A stretch of 64,000 nucleotides of DNA from Lepas anatifera (GCA_034440635.1 JAOTON010002237.1:248001-312000), one strand, 5' to 3'. Positions 52,459-63,395 are shown, counted from the first letter of the stretch. The notes: a model not told the origin generated them from the sequence alone. Numbers and translations are program-made.

Positions 52459-55400
52459 ATGATGGAGCAGCAGCAAGTCCCTGGTATGTTTTTACCATCG
52501 CCCGGGACACCAGCCACGACGTGGTCAGTGTGGTTAGAAGATTTTGAATTATACGGTGCTTCGCTCGGCTGGGACACTTGGCAAGAAGTGAGGAAGACTG
52601 CTCTTCTGTTGAGGTATGTTGGCACTGAGGCACGGCGTCTGTATAAAGTTAGGGCGTCGGCGGCCAGTGGCCAGGAGATAAAGTTAGAGCAGCAGCAGAC
52701 CTACTCGGAAGTTGTCTCTAGCCTCACGTCTCTGTTTGGTACAGCGGTAGATGTACACTCTGAGCGAATTGTGTTCCATCAAAGAAAACAGCATCATGAG
52801 GAGACGGCCTCTGTATATTTGCTAAACCTCAAAACGGCCGCTCTCTCCTGCAATTTTGGAACTATGAATGATGAACTGATTGTGACTCAGTTTTTAGTTG
52901 GCTGCAGTTCCGAGCAGCTCCGGGAGAAACTCTGTGGCATCGATGGACTCAACATGGACAAGCTCGAGCGCTCCATCAAAGCTACAGAGAACGCCAAGGC
53001 GAGATACGCAGTGGCCTCGAATCAGGTGAGCCAGCGTCTCGACTTTGGTTGTGCGGTACCACGTGACCAGCAGGTAGAGGTGGCAGCAGTGGGACGCCGC
53101 GGCGGCGGCAATTGGTCCAGACCCCCAGGAGCGAGGTGTTATGCGTGCGGAGGGGAGGGCCACTTTGCCAGAGACACCTGTTGTCCAGCTCGGAAGCTTA
53201 AGTGTGGGAGATGTCGTCGCTTCGGCCACGTTACTGAATGTTGCAGGTCTAAGACTGCGGTGCAAGTGGTGGAGGTAGCCGCTGTTGACCCGGCAGTGGG
53301 AGCCACCAACGGCGCGGTGTGGACACAAGTGAAGGTAGGAGGCGAGGAGGTAAGCATGATGGTGGACACCGGCGCAGCCGTCAGCATTGTGCCAACACAA
53401 CTGTATGAAACCTTGTTCTCGTTTGTTCCGCTAAAGCCCACTAAAGCTGCGCTACAAGCCTACGGAGGGAACCCTCTGGTGGTTCGCGGGGTTATGCAAA
53501 TACCCGTCAGAGCTGAGAACGGTCTTTGTGCCGATGCTGAACTGTATGTGGTGGATGCAGCGACACCATTGTTGGGCAGGGACCTGCTCAGGAGTTTGCA
53601 CCTGTCTATTCGCCACGGCGAGTGCGTGTGTGCTGTCGACAGACAGGACGAGAGGACAGCAGCACAGGAGGAGCACCTGCCGGCAATCAAGGGATTCGTC
53701 CATCGTGTGAATGTCAACCCAGACGTCCCACCAGTGCAGCAGCGATTGACTCCTCTCCCATATTCTCTGCGGAAGGAGGTCTCTGAGCATTTGAGGACAC
53801 TGGAAGGCCAAGGTATTATCGAGAAGGTGGAGGGAAGTTCTCCATGGATTTCTCCAATGGTGGTTACTAGGCGGAAGTCGGGTAAATTGCGCATTTGCCT
53901 TAACTTGAAGGCTGTTAACAAAGCGGTGATTCCTAGCGGTCACCCACTTCCTCACATGCAAGAAGTTTTGGATTCCCTGTGTGGTGACACTGTGTTCTCT
54001 TGTCTGGACATGTCACAGGCTTTCCATCAACTTGATTTGCATGTTGCATCGAGAAATTTGACGTCATTTGCTACCCATGAAGGAATTTGGAGGTACCGGC
54101 GCTGCTGTTTTGGCCTACGTAGTTTACCATCGTGCTTCCAAAAGGTGATGGAGTCCATCCTGCAAGGGCTTCAAGGAACGCGCGCCTACCTTGATGATGT
54201 AATCATCAGTGCCAGCAGCAAGGAGCTCCACGACCAGCGACTAGAGGCAGTCTTCAACAGACTCCGTGAGTACAACGTCACGTTGAACCTCGACAAGTGT
54301 TTGATCGGAAAGTCGTCTGTCAACTTCCTAGGTTTCAATGTCAGCGGTGCAGGACTGGCGGTAAGCGAGGAACGTGTGCAAGGACTGCGAGACCTGAAGG
54401 CGCCAAGGACAAGTAAGGAACTCCAGTCAGTTTTGGGCCTGTTTGGTTTTTACAGTCAGTTTGTGGAAGGATATAGCACGAGAGTCGATGTGATGAGACA
54501 AGCCCTGAAAAAGTCCGCGCCTCCGTTCAAGTGGAATGTAGAAATGGATTGCGCATTCAATGACGTGAGAAATGCTATTCTGGACAGCGCAGTTCTCGCC
54601 ATGTTTGACCCTGACCTACCGACCGTTATTACAACAGATGCCAGTGACGTCGGAGTCGCTGCAGTGCTGTCGCAGATATCTCCTCAGCATGGCGAGCGTG
54701 TTGTGGCGTTCGCTTCCAACTCACTCAGCTCAGCGCAGAGGAAATACAGCGTTTCCGAAAAGGAGGCTCTCGCCATCGTCTGCGCAGTGAAGCGCTGGCA
54801 TAAATACGTCTGGGGACGGCACTTCACCCTCAGGTCAGACCACCAGGCGTTGGTAACGCTCATGACGGCCAAAGGGATTGGCAGAGCTGGCATGCGTATC
54901 TCTCGCTGGGCAGCTCATCTGATGGAATACGACTATGACATCGAGTATGTACGCGGCCTAGATAACCCAGCTGACGCTATGAGCCGACTCCCGGCAGATA
55001 CAGAGGCAGCAGAAGTACCGGAGCCACTGTCAGTAGCAGTTGTGACAGAAAAAATTCCATGTGTCAGCAGGGAGGCGCTGATCCGTGCTTCCTCAGCAGA
55101 CGACACGCTGACACGCCTGCGGGAGCAGATGTTGCAGCCCTGGCCGCCGGGAGCTCATCTATGCACTGCAGAACTAAGACCCTTCTACCGCTTCCGTGAG
55201 GAGCTATCAGTGGTGGGAGACATCATTCTGCGTAACAGGCGAGTACTGGTTCCACATGAGCTCAGGGGACATATCCTTGATTTAGCCCACGAAGGACATC
55301 AGGGCATTGTAAGGAGTAAGCAAAGGCTAAGAGAGTTGTATTGGTGGCCCGGAATGGATGAAGACGTGGAAAAGTGTGTCAGGAATTGCAGCGTATGTTC

Positions 55401-57054
55401 GGCAGCCGACAAATCAGCTTCTCCAAGGCGAGCTCCATTGCAGCCAGTCCCGTACCCGGCAGAACCGTGGGTTAAGCTCGGCTTCGACTTCATCGGGCCG
55501 ATGGAAGGAGCCCGCTCAGGTCAGAGATTTGCAATAGTCGCTGTCGACTATCACTCTAAATGGATGGAAGTTGGATTTTGCCAACACCCTACCTCTGAAG
55601 TGGTCATTCAGTTCATTGAAAAAATGGCTAGCAGGGAGGGCTACTGTAAAGAGATTGTCACCGATAATGCGAAAGCTTTCATCTCTGAAAGATTCAAGTC
55701 ATACTTGGCAAGTGTCGGAATCAAACAAATTACAGTAACACCGTATCACCCAGCAGGGTCGGGTCAAGTTGAGAGAGCTAATAAGGTGGTGAAGGGGGCA
55801 ATTCAGGTGGCGGATTTAGAGAGAACTGACCGAGCGACCTATCTCCAGATGTTCCTTCAAATGTACCGGAGTACGGCGCACGCCACGACGGGGCTGAGTC
55901 CGGCGGAGCTTCTCCACGGACGGAAGATGCGCACCAAACTTCACGCCGCTGCAGAGCCTCTTCAGAATGCTCAGACGCAGGACAGTAAGGTCGACCTTCT
56001 GAGCAGAGTTCAGGGTAAGCAGAAACAGCAAAAGGAAAGGCACGATCGGCAAAGGAACGTAAAAGATCAACAGTTTCAACCGGGGGAGTGGGTACGGCAC
56101 CGTCTGCCACAACAGCAGCGTAAGGGGAGACTTCTATTCTCGCAACCTCTGCAAATAATTAAGAAAAATGGACCAGCTAGCTTTGTATTGTCGGATGGGC
56201 GAAGAGTGCATGCTGAGCGTCTAGTTCGTCATAGTGCTGATAGTCACTGTCAACGTGTTGTGGATCCGGGAAATTCGGACCCGGAATTCAGTAGCCGTCA
56301 TGGTTTTGACAGCATCACATGCCCTGACAGCAACTTGACCTGCCTGGGCGACACGGGTCAACACGACAACTCAGCTAGAGCTGGCGAGGAAGGGGCGTTG
56401 ACGGAGGCGGCTGAGGAAGCGGTCGACACCACGGCTGACGACGCTGCAGCCTACAGCGACGCGGCCACCGTGGAGACGCCACGCCCGGTGTGGCGAAGCA
56501 ACAGTGAGGTGGCGGTGGCGACGCCGCCGCACACAGCCGATAGAGCGGCCGACAACGCGGCAGTGAGTAGTGACGCGTCCGGCGACAGTGAGGTGACGGT
56601 GGCGACGACACCGCACATAGCGGCCGACGACACGGCAGTGAGTAGTGACGCGTCCGGCGACAGTGAGGTGACGGTGGCGACGACACCGCACATAGCGGCT
56701 GACGACGCGGCAGTGAGCAGTGACGCGTCCGGAGTGGCTGCTTCTCGTTCGACATGGCAGCGCGGAAGTGCTAAAAGTGAGGCGACAGCAGATGTGATGG
56801 GGAATGCAAGTGCAGGAGACAGAGTTAAATTTCAGTCCAGCCGTGTATATCGCGGGGTTGCAAGTAATGTGCTGCCATCTGACAGTGAGGTCGCTAGTAA
56901 TGTGCTGCCATCTGATTTGACTGTATGCGTGCCACCTAAGGGTAATGGTGTTATGTCTCCTATGAGAGCGCCGGACAATGAGGATACTGCATTGGGAAGT
57001 GAAATAACTAGAACACGGTGTGGAAGAGTGGTGCGCCCTCCCGATCGTTTGTAG
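52459..57054 (+). CDS. Gag-Pol polyprotein of the Ty3/gypsy element, single frame, 1531 aa
   Basis: The first ATG is at 52459; the open frame extends nine bases further to a TTG, which is not taken. In order: a Gag region; two zinc knuckles (from Cys227, CYACGGEGHFARDTC with an X5 last spacing; from Cys249, CGRCRRFGHVTECC); an aspartic protease (VDTGA, Asp303); a reverse transcriptase with Asp517 and YLDD (Asp579-Asp580); RNase H (Asp727, Glu769, Asp794); an integrase HHCC finger (His944, His947, Cys977, Cys980) and catalytic Asp1010, Asp1069, Glu1105 with the canonical 35-residue spacing. All catalytic residues are present. After integrase comes a long Ala/Asp/Ser-rich tail with tandem repeats. 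Gag and Pol are fused with no frameshift or stop between them. Confidence 0.95.
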   Translation: MMEQQQVPGMFLPSPGTPATTWSVWLEDFELYGASLGWDTWQEVRKTALLLRYVGTEARRLYKVRASAASGQEIKLEQQQTYSEVVSSLTSLFGTAVDVHSERIVFHQRKQHHEETASVYLLNLKTAALSCNFGTMNDELIVTQFLVGCSSEQLREKLCGIDGLNMDKLERSIKATENAKARYAVASNQVSQRLDFGCAVPRDQQVEVAAVGRRGGGNWSRPPGARCYACGGEGHFARDTCCPARKLKCGRCRRFGHVTECCRSKTAVQVVEVAAVDPAVGATNGAVWTQVKVGGEEVSMMVDTGAAVSIVPTQLYETLFSFVPLKPTKAALQAYGGNPLVVRGVMQIPVRAENGLCADAELYVVDAATPLLGRDLLRSLHLSIRHGECVCAVDRQDERTAAQEEHLPAIKGFVHRVNVNPDVPPVQQRLTPLPYSLRKEVSEHLRTLEGQGIIEKVEGSSPWISPMVVTRRKSGKLRICLNLKAVNKAVIPSGHPLPHMQEVLDSLCGDTVFSCLDMSQAFHQLDLHVASRNLTSFATHEGIWRYRRCCFGLRSLPSCFQKVMESILQGLQGTRAYLDDVIISASSKELHDQRLEAVFNRLREYNVTLNLDKCLIGKSSVNFLGFNVSGAGLAVSEERVQGLRDLKAPRTSKELQSVLGLFGFYSQFVEGYSTRVDVMRQALKKSAPPFKWNVEMDCAFNDVRNAILDSAVLAMFDPDLPTVITTDASDVGVAAVLSQISPQHGERVVAFASNSLSSAQRKYSVSEKEALAIVCAVKRWHKYVWGRHFTLRSDHQALVTLMTAKGIGRAGMRISRWAAHLMEYDYDIEYVRGLDNPADAMSRLPADTEAAEVPEPLSVAVVTEKIPCVSREALIRASSADDTLTRLREQMLQPWPPGAHLCTAELRPFYRFREELSVVGDIILRNRRVLVPHELRGHILDLAHEGHQGIVRSKQRLRELYWWPGMDEDVEKCVRNCSVCSAADKSASPRRAPLQPVPYPAEPWVKLGFDFIGPMEGARSGQRFAIVAVDYHSKWMEVGFCQHPTSEVVIQFIEKMASREGYCKEIVTDNAKAFISERFKSYLASVGIKQITVTPYHPAGSGQVERANKVVKGAIQVADLERTDRATYLQMFLQMYRSTAHATTGLSPAELLHGRKMRTKLHAAAEPLQNAQTQDSKVDLLSRVQGKQKQQKERHDRQRNVKDQQFQPGEWVRHRLPQQQRKGRLLFSQPLQIIKKNGPASFVLSDGRRVHAERLVRHSADSHCQRVVDPGNSDPEFSSRHGFDSITCPDSNLTCLGDTGQHDNSARAGEEGALTEAAEEAVDTTADDAAAYSDAATVETPRPVWRSNSEVAVATPPHTADRAADNAAVSSDASGDSEVTVATTPHIAADDTAVSSDASGDSEVTVATTPHIAADDAAVSSDASGVAASRSTWQRGSAKSEATADVMGNASAGDRVKFQSSRVYRGVASNVLPSDSEVASNVLPSDLTVCVPPKGNGVMSPMRAPDNEDTALGSEITRTRCGRVVRPPDRL
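56520..56735 (+). repeat. In-frame tandem repeat in the Gag-Pol tail
   Basis: Three copies of a roughly 72-75-bp unit encoding AVSSDASGDSEVTVATTPHI-like sequence with an ADD(T/A) lead. It is positioned C-terminal to integrase and is very acidic and serine-rich. No known domain is recognised. Confidence 0.85.
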
Positions 57055-57064
57055 GGGGAAGTGA
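57053..57064 (+). other. Polypurine tract
   Basis: AGGGGGAAGTGA lies immediately before the 3' LTR, in the standard place for plus-strand priming. It starts within the gag-pol stop codon. Confidence 0.75.
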
Positions 57065-57197
57065 TGTGGTGTTTGACACCTCTGATTGGCCGTGAGGGAC
57101 GGCTGACCTTGAGGTCAGCCGGGGTGGGGCCGGTCGAGGCCGGCCGAGTCAGTCGCTGATATGAGCCACTCAAGTGAGGAATAAATACGACGTGACA
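57065..57197 (+). repeat. 3' LTR (133 bp)
   Basis: Same length as the 5' LTR and read by eye as identical to it. AATAAA at 57180-57185 would serve as the polyadenylation signal. Confidence 0.95.
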
Positions 57198-57202
57198 GTG
57201 AC
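57198..57202. repeat. Target-site duplication GTGAC, right
   Basis: Matches the five bases before the 5' LTR. A 5-bp duplication fits a Ty3/gypsy-type integrase. Confidence 0.9.
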
Positions 57203-58432
57203 TTCTAGTGACTTTATTATTTGCCTGGGTTTGTCAGCACAGAATTTCTGACTGGCAAACTACTTTGTATTCTCAAGAGTTTTCCAATGGTGTTTAAGAA
57301 CTTGATCTATCTCTTCTCGAAGCCGGGTTATGCCCAGGTTTGGTCTACCCCGCTTTGGAAGAGAAAAGGCTCTTTTAAAACGGGAGGTCATAAAACTCTT
57401 GGGAGGCCATAAATATCTCCAACCGTTGGAAGAAATACGACAATATAGTCGTACCAAAAACAACGAAAGAGAATGTTGAGGGTTAATTTATATCGAATCG
57501 GTAATGACATAGCTAGACGTTGCGTTGTTGATGTTATATAATTTATTCTTAATACTATATTTGACTGTTTGTGTACAACTATAAAACCAGCGTTCGGTTG
57601 TTCGTAAACCCGTCTGACAGAGAGGACTTTACGAATTTGCCGTGCTTACAAGAGTACAATCGCATATAAATTATAACATTTACAAAATAATCAAGTCAGT
57701 CATCGAAATGAAATCGTTATACTTTGCACCAGGTCAATATTTTGGTCATTAGAGTTTGAAATAGGTCAAATTGCTGCGATGAGGTGCACGCACAAAACCC
57801 CGTGTATGTCAGATGCTAAAATATTTGGAAACATTGTCTGAACGCCATAAAAAGTAATCAAAATTTTATTTTGCACCTTTGTAAAAACGATTTTTTTCTC
57901 ATCGACTTTTGGGTTTACCCCGAGAACCTATCGACCAGTGTTAAAACATGGCAAAATGTTTCACCGCATGATTTTTTTCGTTGCTTTTTTACTTTGGCTT
58001 GCCCCCAAACCTACCATCTAGATCCGTCACTGACGACAGGAAAACGAAGGCTCTATCCTCCTTGAGCCAAAACGTATGATCTTGAGCCAAATTGAATGAT
58101 CTTAAATATCCTAATTGACCTCAAATGATCTGCCCAAGGCAAGATCAAATTGTCAGCTTCAACTTTGGGAATAGGCCACCAACGTATAAGGTTTCAATGT
58201 TTTAATTAATCTGCAACGCATGTTCTGAAAAAGAAAGCCTTTTAAAACATTTCCCGTGAGTTTATAACCGGGAAGTCATGAATCTGACCTGACCTTTCGT
58301 CATAGATACGAACAATTTTGAATAACAAAATTCTAGCTCTCAGTGCCCACATGATGTAAATCGGCTTCTCATCGTTCTACTGAAATCTGTAGAAGCAGTG
58401 TAGGCTCAAAATGTTCAAGAGATTGGGAGACA
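57203..58432. other. No gene seen
   Basis: AT-rich. Ends of unassigned elements may be present (for example GATCCGTCACTGAC near 58021), but no pair is clear. Confidence 0.5.
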
Positions 58433-59491
58433 ATAACACGCGCCTCGCTGGGGAAGGGAGAAATTCGCCCCTCCCCCTCCTGGTTTCCCCAAATAACGCA
58501 CAAACGAGGAAACGCAGAAAAAGAGAACTCACGGTACCTTATCCCTGATTTCACTCATCTCACAAATTTTCTTAGGGCTGGTCATGGCAGGTCAAGGAGC
58601 TATTCTAGGTCAACCGACATGACCTCAAAACCCAAAATCACAAGTTTGAAGCAGCGCCTAAGGAACGTCTTCCAACCGGTCAGTTTCAAACTTTCACAAT
58701 ATGGAGTAATTGAGGCCTACAAATCTGCTACCTCGGCAAGGGAAAATGAAATAGAAAATTGTGGAAATGGGAAGTTCTCATACCATGTATTCTTACCACG
58801 ATCTTGACCGTGCAGTTAGGTTTTTGAGCATTTGAACTCTCAAAGGTTATGGGAGGCCACGAGAGCACACAGTTTTTATTTTACCAATGAATTCACACTG
58901 AATTGTTGATATAAAACTTCCATTCTTGCTTCTATTGCGCATATCCTGTTACGGGGAGTCAATTGATCTGCAACATGACTAAACCAGGTGACAACTGACC
59001 ACGTGACCCTGACTAAACCAGGTGACCACTGACCATGTGACCCTGACTAAACCAGGTGACCGCTGACCATGTGACCCTGACTAAACCAGGTGACCACTGA
59101 CCACGTGACCCTCGCCTAGTTCGAGGTGAGGCCGTTGCCACCATTTGAACTTGCAAAGTCGTATTATATATTATTCGATTTGTCGCGATAAGAGAACTTG
59201 AATTGTGCTTTAAGATTTTCTCTGGTTCCACTCAGTAAAAATGCATAGGGGAAAACTTACATTGATCTTTTGTAAGCTTTTGATACCTTCCTTGACCGCT
59301 GGTGACCTCAATAATGATATAACATAAGATGTTACACATGACTTTCATTTGTCTTGTCAAGAGCTTTTGAACGTCATCCGTTATTTTGTTTCAATTTTTC
59401 CAGGGAAATGAGATACGAAGGAAGGAGGGGGAATTTACCCCCACCTCCGCAGGGCGCGCCATGCCAGGGACCGCAGCGGGGCGCGTGCTAA
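58433..59491. mobile_element. TTAA-family MITE with AGGTCA motifs, copy C
   Basis: Left end TAACACGCGCCTCGCTGGGG; right end is the inverse of TTAGCACGCGCCCCGCTGCG. The terminal TTAA has diverged. It includes TGACCT/AGGTCA motifs and an internal tandem array of CTGACTAAACCAGGTGACC (about 58976-59114). Confidence 0.65.
58976..59114. repeat. About 36-bp tandem repeat inside TTAA element copy C
   Basis: Three to four copies of CTGACTAAACCAGGTGACC plus CTGACCATGTGACC. It is rich in GTGACC half-site-like hexamers. Confidence 0.88.
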
Positions 59492-60410
59492 CTCAGACTC
59501 GGGACTGAGCTGGATATGATCTTGACTTGAAATTCACAAGAGTGATGCGAAATATTCAGAGAACAGCTATATGTGCCAAGTACAGTGCCTCAGGGCACCA
59601 CCTTTCACCTCAGAGAACCCTTAGAAATGGGAGCCGAAAATGTCCGTCCCACCTCGGAAACACTATAAACATATATTTTCTGGTTCAAGTTTGATATTTT
59701 TCTGTATCAGGCAGATACCTGTTTCACAGTTTTGGGGTGAAAGTCAAAAGTGTGGGTTGGACCTTGGAGAGCTGAGTGTCCCATCCATGTCTCCTCCCTC
59801 GGTGGCAACCGCCCTGCCTATGACCCTTCTTATGATGATGATTTGGGCTTAAGGGCGCACCAACCCTAAAGGTCATATAGCGCCCATGACCCTTCTTATG
59901 GTAAGTCCAAGTTAGTGTGGAGCTTTTTACCCAGCATATGAGTTTCACACCAGGTATTTTGGCAGCTGAAGCTCCACAATAAGGGCGACAGCTGTTTTTC
60001 TGCGCTGCTCAATATTCTCCTCTGCTGTTCTCAGATACACTGAAAAAAATTCACTAACTTTTGACTCAGAACCACTTTGATATTAGGGGTTGACCAACCC
60101 GAGAGTTCTTGTCCCATACGATGGTAACTTTACTATGCCAAAGTTGGTAAAACTAACCCAAAACTAATGCACGCGTAGTGCTACCATGTGAATACGATGT
60201 CTTAAAATTACAAAAAAACTAAGGGATTACAACCTCAAATAATTAAAACTAAGGTACGTACCAACACTGAGCTAATGCGAAGTTAGTCACACCTTGTGTT
60301 TACTAAATCAGTACCATATGTATGTATAGCCTATTACCATGGTATTAATAGAACAAAACTAAGCCTTTTTGAGCACTGGCTTGGTATTACCAGGTCAAAG
60401 CTCTGCCCGT
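59492..60410. other. No gene seen
   Basis: AT-rich, with a small doubled CATGACCCTTCTTATG motif (near 59818 and 59885). No exon recognised. Confidence 0.5.
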
Positions 60411-60418
60411 AATTCCAG

Positions 60419-60585
60419 CATGGGTGTGGATTCTGGGGGTGCCGGTCGCGATACACTGGTCTGCTGCCCTGCCTGACGTGACCCATCCCCACTCGCTCGT
60501 GGTCTGTCATTAGTCTAACCGGGTCAAGCGCGGTAGGCAGCAGGTCGGTGCACAGCGACCGGAACCCCCAGAATCCACACCCATG
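60419..60585. mobile_element. Palindromic MITE with perfect 8-bp target duplication
   Basis: Arms start CATGGGTGTGGATTCTGGGG and end with the inverse, about 40 bases each. AATTCCAG flanks both sides (60411-60418, 60586-60593). hAT- or P-like by duplication length; no coding capacity. Confidence 0.88.
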
Positions 60586-60593
60586 AATTCCAG

Positions 60594-61149
60594 CCTAAAA
60601 AAGACAAGCAATAAAAAAACTGAATATCAAAGAAAAATGCCGAAGTTGGATTGAAAAGGCCAAATCACAATGTAAAACTTAAACAAGTGAAAAGCAATTT
60701 AGATACAAGTTAAAACAGCAGTAACAATTGAAGGAAAATCCATGAGACTTAAGATATCATATGGTCCATTCAGCGCGAGTACTTGGTTTAAATTTGCGTT
60801 TCAACTTTTTTAATTTCCAATTTGGGTTTTTATTGTTTTTTGTCTTAAAATCGAACTTCAGTATTTTAAATTTTAAAATAACGTTTTTTCCAATTTGATG
60901 ATCATTATCAAATTGCAACTAAAATGGTACATATGTACGCACGCGCGCGCGAACGCGAGGGTGTGTGTGGGTGTAACTCCTGGAGCAAGGATGAGGTCGG
61001 ATGGCCATCTGACACGTTTATCTGGTCTTGTTGGCAAAATATAGAGTGTGCATACTTGGTTGCGATAGAGATTGTCTGACCTTAAATATCTAAAGGGGGC
61101 GATATAGCCTTGTCGCTAAATGCGCCCTAAAACCCCAACACACACATAG
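60594..61149. other. No gene seen
   Basis: AT-rich with a short purine-pyrimidine run (ACGCACGCGCGCGCG then GTGTGTGTGGGTGT) near 60938-60975. Confidence 0.5.
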
Positions 61150-61660
61150 AGTTTAAATCGAGCAGAAATGGATATATTGACTCACACAATACAAAAGCTA
61201 TGGAGTGGGACTGCCGTACAAAGAAGCTGGAGAACAACCTTGCTGGCCTGAAATCTTTTGTGCACCTCATAGTACGGAACTACACTTTAAATCAAGCACA
61301 AATGGATGCATTGAACCTCGCACAATACAAAAAACTATGAATTGGGACTGTCGTCGACCAAAGGCCCCAATAATCTTGGTAGCCCGAAAATCTGCTGTGC
61401 ACCTCAAGGTAAAGAACTACATACATGTTTAATCAAGCACAAATGGATGTATGAACCTCGCACAATACAAGAACTATAAAGAGGGACTGTCGTCCGACAA
61501 AGGTCAGAAAATCAGGGTGGCCTGAAGATCTGCTCTGCACCTTAAGGTACAATAACTACATTGTACACCAAGCACAAATGGATGCATTGCTCTTTGCACA
61601 AAACAAAAACTAAAGTGGGACTGTCGTCCAACAAAGGTCAGAAGACTTTGGGTGGCCTGT
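61150..61660. repeat. Degenerate tandem repeat, unit about 115-120 bp
   Basis: Recurring phrases AATCAAGCACAAATGGATG, GCACAATACAA and GGGACTGTCGTC at roughly even spacing, four to five copies. Apparent short frames come from the repeat. Confidence 0.8.
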
Positions 61661-62107
61661 GAGTGTCAGTCTGTGCATCTCAATGTGCAAAACTCAAATT
61701 TCGAGCAGGCTGGCCCTCAGTCTGTCGATGTGTCTCTTTGCCACAGGATTGCTGAGCCCCGAGCACTCTACTCCCAATATTTCGTGGGCCATGAAGCCCC
61801 CGTTTATGTTTAACCTGCTGTATCGCATGTTTAACACAGAGTGATCGCCCAAAGCAGCATAACTTCTTGAGCATCCTCTGTCTTGACCACTTCCACCCCG
61901 TCGACAAATACCGTCTTGTCCACAATGCACGCAGCTGCCAGGCCCCCTTCTGTAGGCCGTTAGATCTCCATGCTATCTCCGAGCACCCAAGTGAGTTCTG
62001 CGCTCGTTCTGAAAAAAAAACACCACCAAACTTAGCTCGGGATTGGTTGGGGTTCACTCCGGTTAAAAAATGGCAAGACGAGGCGTTCTTTATCAATTTC
62101 ATGCGCA
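61661..62107. other. Unassigned open frame, interrupted by a MITE
   Basis: A 239-codon minus-strand frame (61680-62399) runs through the hAT-like MITE at 62108. Outside the MITE the sequence has no domain I can name. It may be decayed retroelement sequence. Confidence 0.3.
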
Positions 62108-62263
62108 TAGTGGCGGATCCAAGGGGGTGGGGCAGGGAGGACTCAAGCCCCCCAAATGTCCGAGCACCAAAAGTAAATGCATAGCGGAGCTGCCTGAGGT
62201 GCTGGCGAAGCAGGCTCCTTCCCTCCAAGACTCTCCCCCTCCAAAGTCCTGGATCTGCCACTG
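62108..62263. mobile_element. hAT-like MITE with 8-bp target duplication
   Basis: Ends TAGTGGCGGATCCAAGG and CCTGGATCTGCCACTG, flanked by CATGCGCA (62100-62107) and CATGCGCC (62264-62271). Same family as the copy at 19558. Confidence 0.83.
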
Positions 62264-62271
62264 CATGCGCC

Positions 62272-63292
62272 GCACTATCTTCCTTGATAGCCCACACCCT
62301 TCTCCCTGTCTCATTTATGCAGTATTGATGACTCAGGCTCATATTGAACTGAATGCCTAGGGAGACTAAAATACACGTAGTGTTTTCAGCTAGCAACATT
62401 CAGTTTGATTTTTAGTTTTTAAATACCATATCAAGTGGTACCGTTTGTAGCATTATACGGGTGGGAAATTTCCTTAAAGAAACAGTGAAGGCATGGGTAA
62501 AAATTAAAAACCATTTTATAAAGCAAAAATAGCAATCACTGAGCAGCGAGTAGCGGTGCTTTGATTTGAAAAAGTAGCGCTAGCAATAGCAGTGCTAGAG
62601 CAGTTTCAGTCTGCCAAGGATAGCGGAAGAAGCAGTAGCGGTTTGGAAAATTTTGTAGCGGTGCCAGTGGCGGATTTAGCTGGTCGCTTTCTGGGGGTTG
62701 GTCTAAAAAGTTCGTTTAGCAAAAAAAAAAAACTATCGTGATAGAAAAACCTGTGAAAACGGACCTTGACGGCAAACCGAGATTTCAACTTAAGGAAATT
62801 AAAAAACAACGTCACGCGGGGCAAATTTAACGATGGTTAATATCGCCGAAGCTGGACGAAACCTTACTTTTCCTCCTAAGCAGAGTTGTGCGACTCATGA
62901 GCCAGAGTCGAATTTTGACTAAAAAATTGGCTCAATCGGCTCGAATTTGAATTGATTTGAGTAAAAAAATCATGCCGGTGAGTTGAGTTGAGCTGGTTCA
63001 AACTACAGCAATGAGTTGAGCTGAGTTGAGTGAGAAGACAGCGAGTCAAGTGAGCCGACAAAAATATGACTCCACAGAATGTACAATGCTACATCAAAAT
63101 GTATGAATTTGCCTACTTTTTTCAAAAATTGTTCGTTACGTAAGGTTCCTAATCAGTGCAATGTGCAAAGAATATACAAAGCTAAAACTCCAATCCTAAA
63201 AATTTAATATTATAGCATGTAGGTAAGTAGGCTTATGAAAACCATTTGATAGCAGTGTCCTAAAACTATTGTGCAAGGGTGCTAGCGTAAAA
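62272..63292. other. Repeat-like, no gene seen
   Basis: Contains loose AGTAGCGGT runs (62540-62670), another GTGGCGGATTTAGC end near 62669, and loose GAGTTGAGCTGAGTTGAG repeats (62935-63060). Confidence 0.5.
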
Positions 63293-63355
63293 TTAACACG
63301 CGCATTGACGGGGGTCTGAGCGACCTTCGCTTTGACGAGGGGGCGGGTACCCGGC
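63293..63355. mobile_element. Solo end (copy E) of the TTAACACGCGC family
   Basis: TTAACACGCGCATTGACGGG followed by GGTCTGAGCGACCTTCGCTT and GGCGGGTACCCG. It is nearly identical to the inverse of the right end of copy B. The element runs into a GGAGCC satellite and no partner end is found. Confidence 0.6.
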
Positions 63356-63362
63356 AGGGATG

Positions 63363-63395
<33 letters not shown>

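Larger units (their letters stand above)
52272..57197 (+). mobile_element. Complete Ty3/gypsy-type LTR retrotransposon
   Basis: Two 133-bp LTRs (52272-52404 and 57065-57197) bound a single long gag-pol frame. GTGAC flanks both sides (52267-52271 and 57198-57202). A primer-binding-like TGGCGACCAGGGA follows the left LTR, and a purine tract AGGGGGAAGTGA precedes the right LTR. I find no difference between the LTRs. The pol order protease, reverse transcriptase, RNase H, integrase is that of Ty3/gypsy (Metaviridae). There is no envelope frame. By identical LTRs and an open frame it is a young copy that could still be mobile. The clade is not fixed. Confidence 0.96.

Noticed and set aside
56371..56755. 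Long minus-strand frames opposite the Gag-Pol tail
   Set aside because: Shadows of the in-frame repeats of the plus-strand gene.
61680..62399. 239-residue minus-strand open frame as a gene
   Set aside because: It runs through a hAT-like MITE with target duplications, so the frame is accidental there, and the rest has no recognisable domain.
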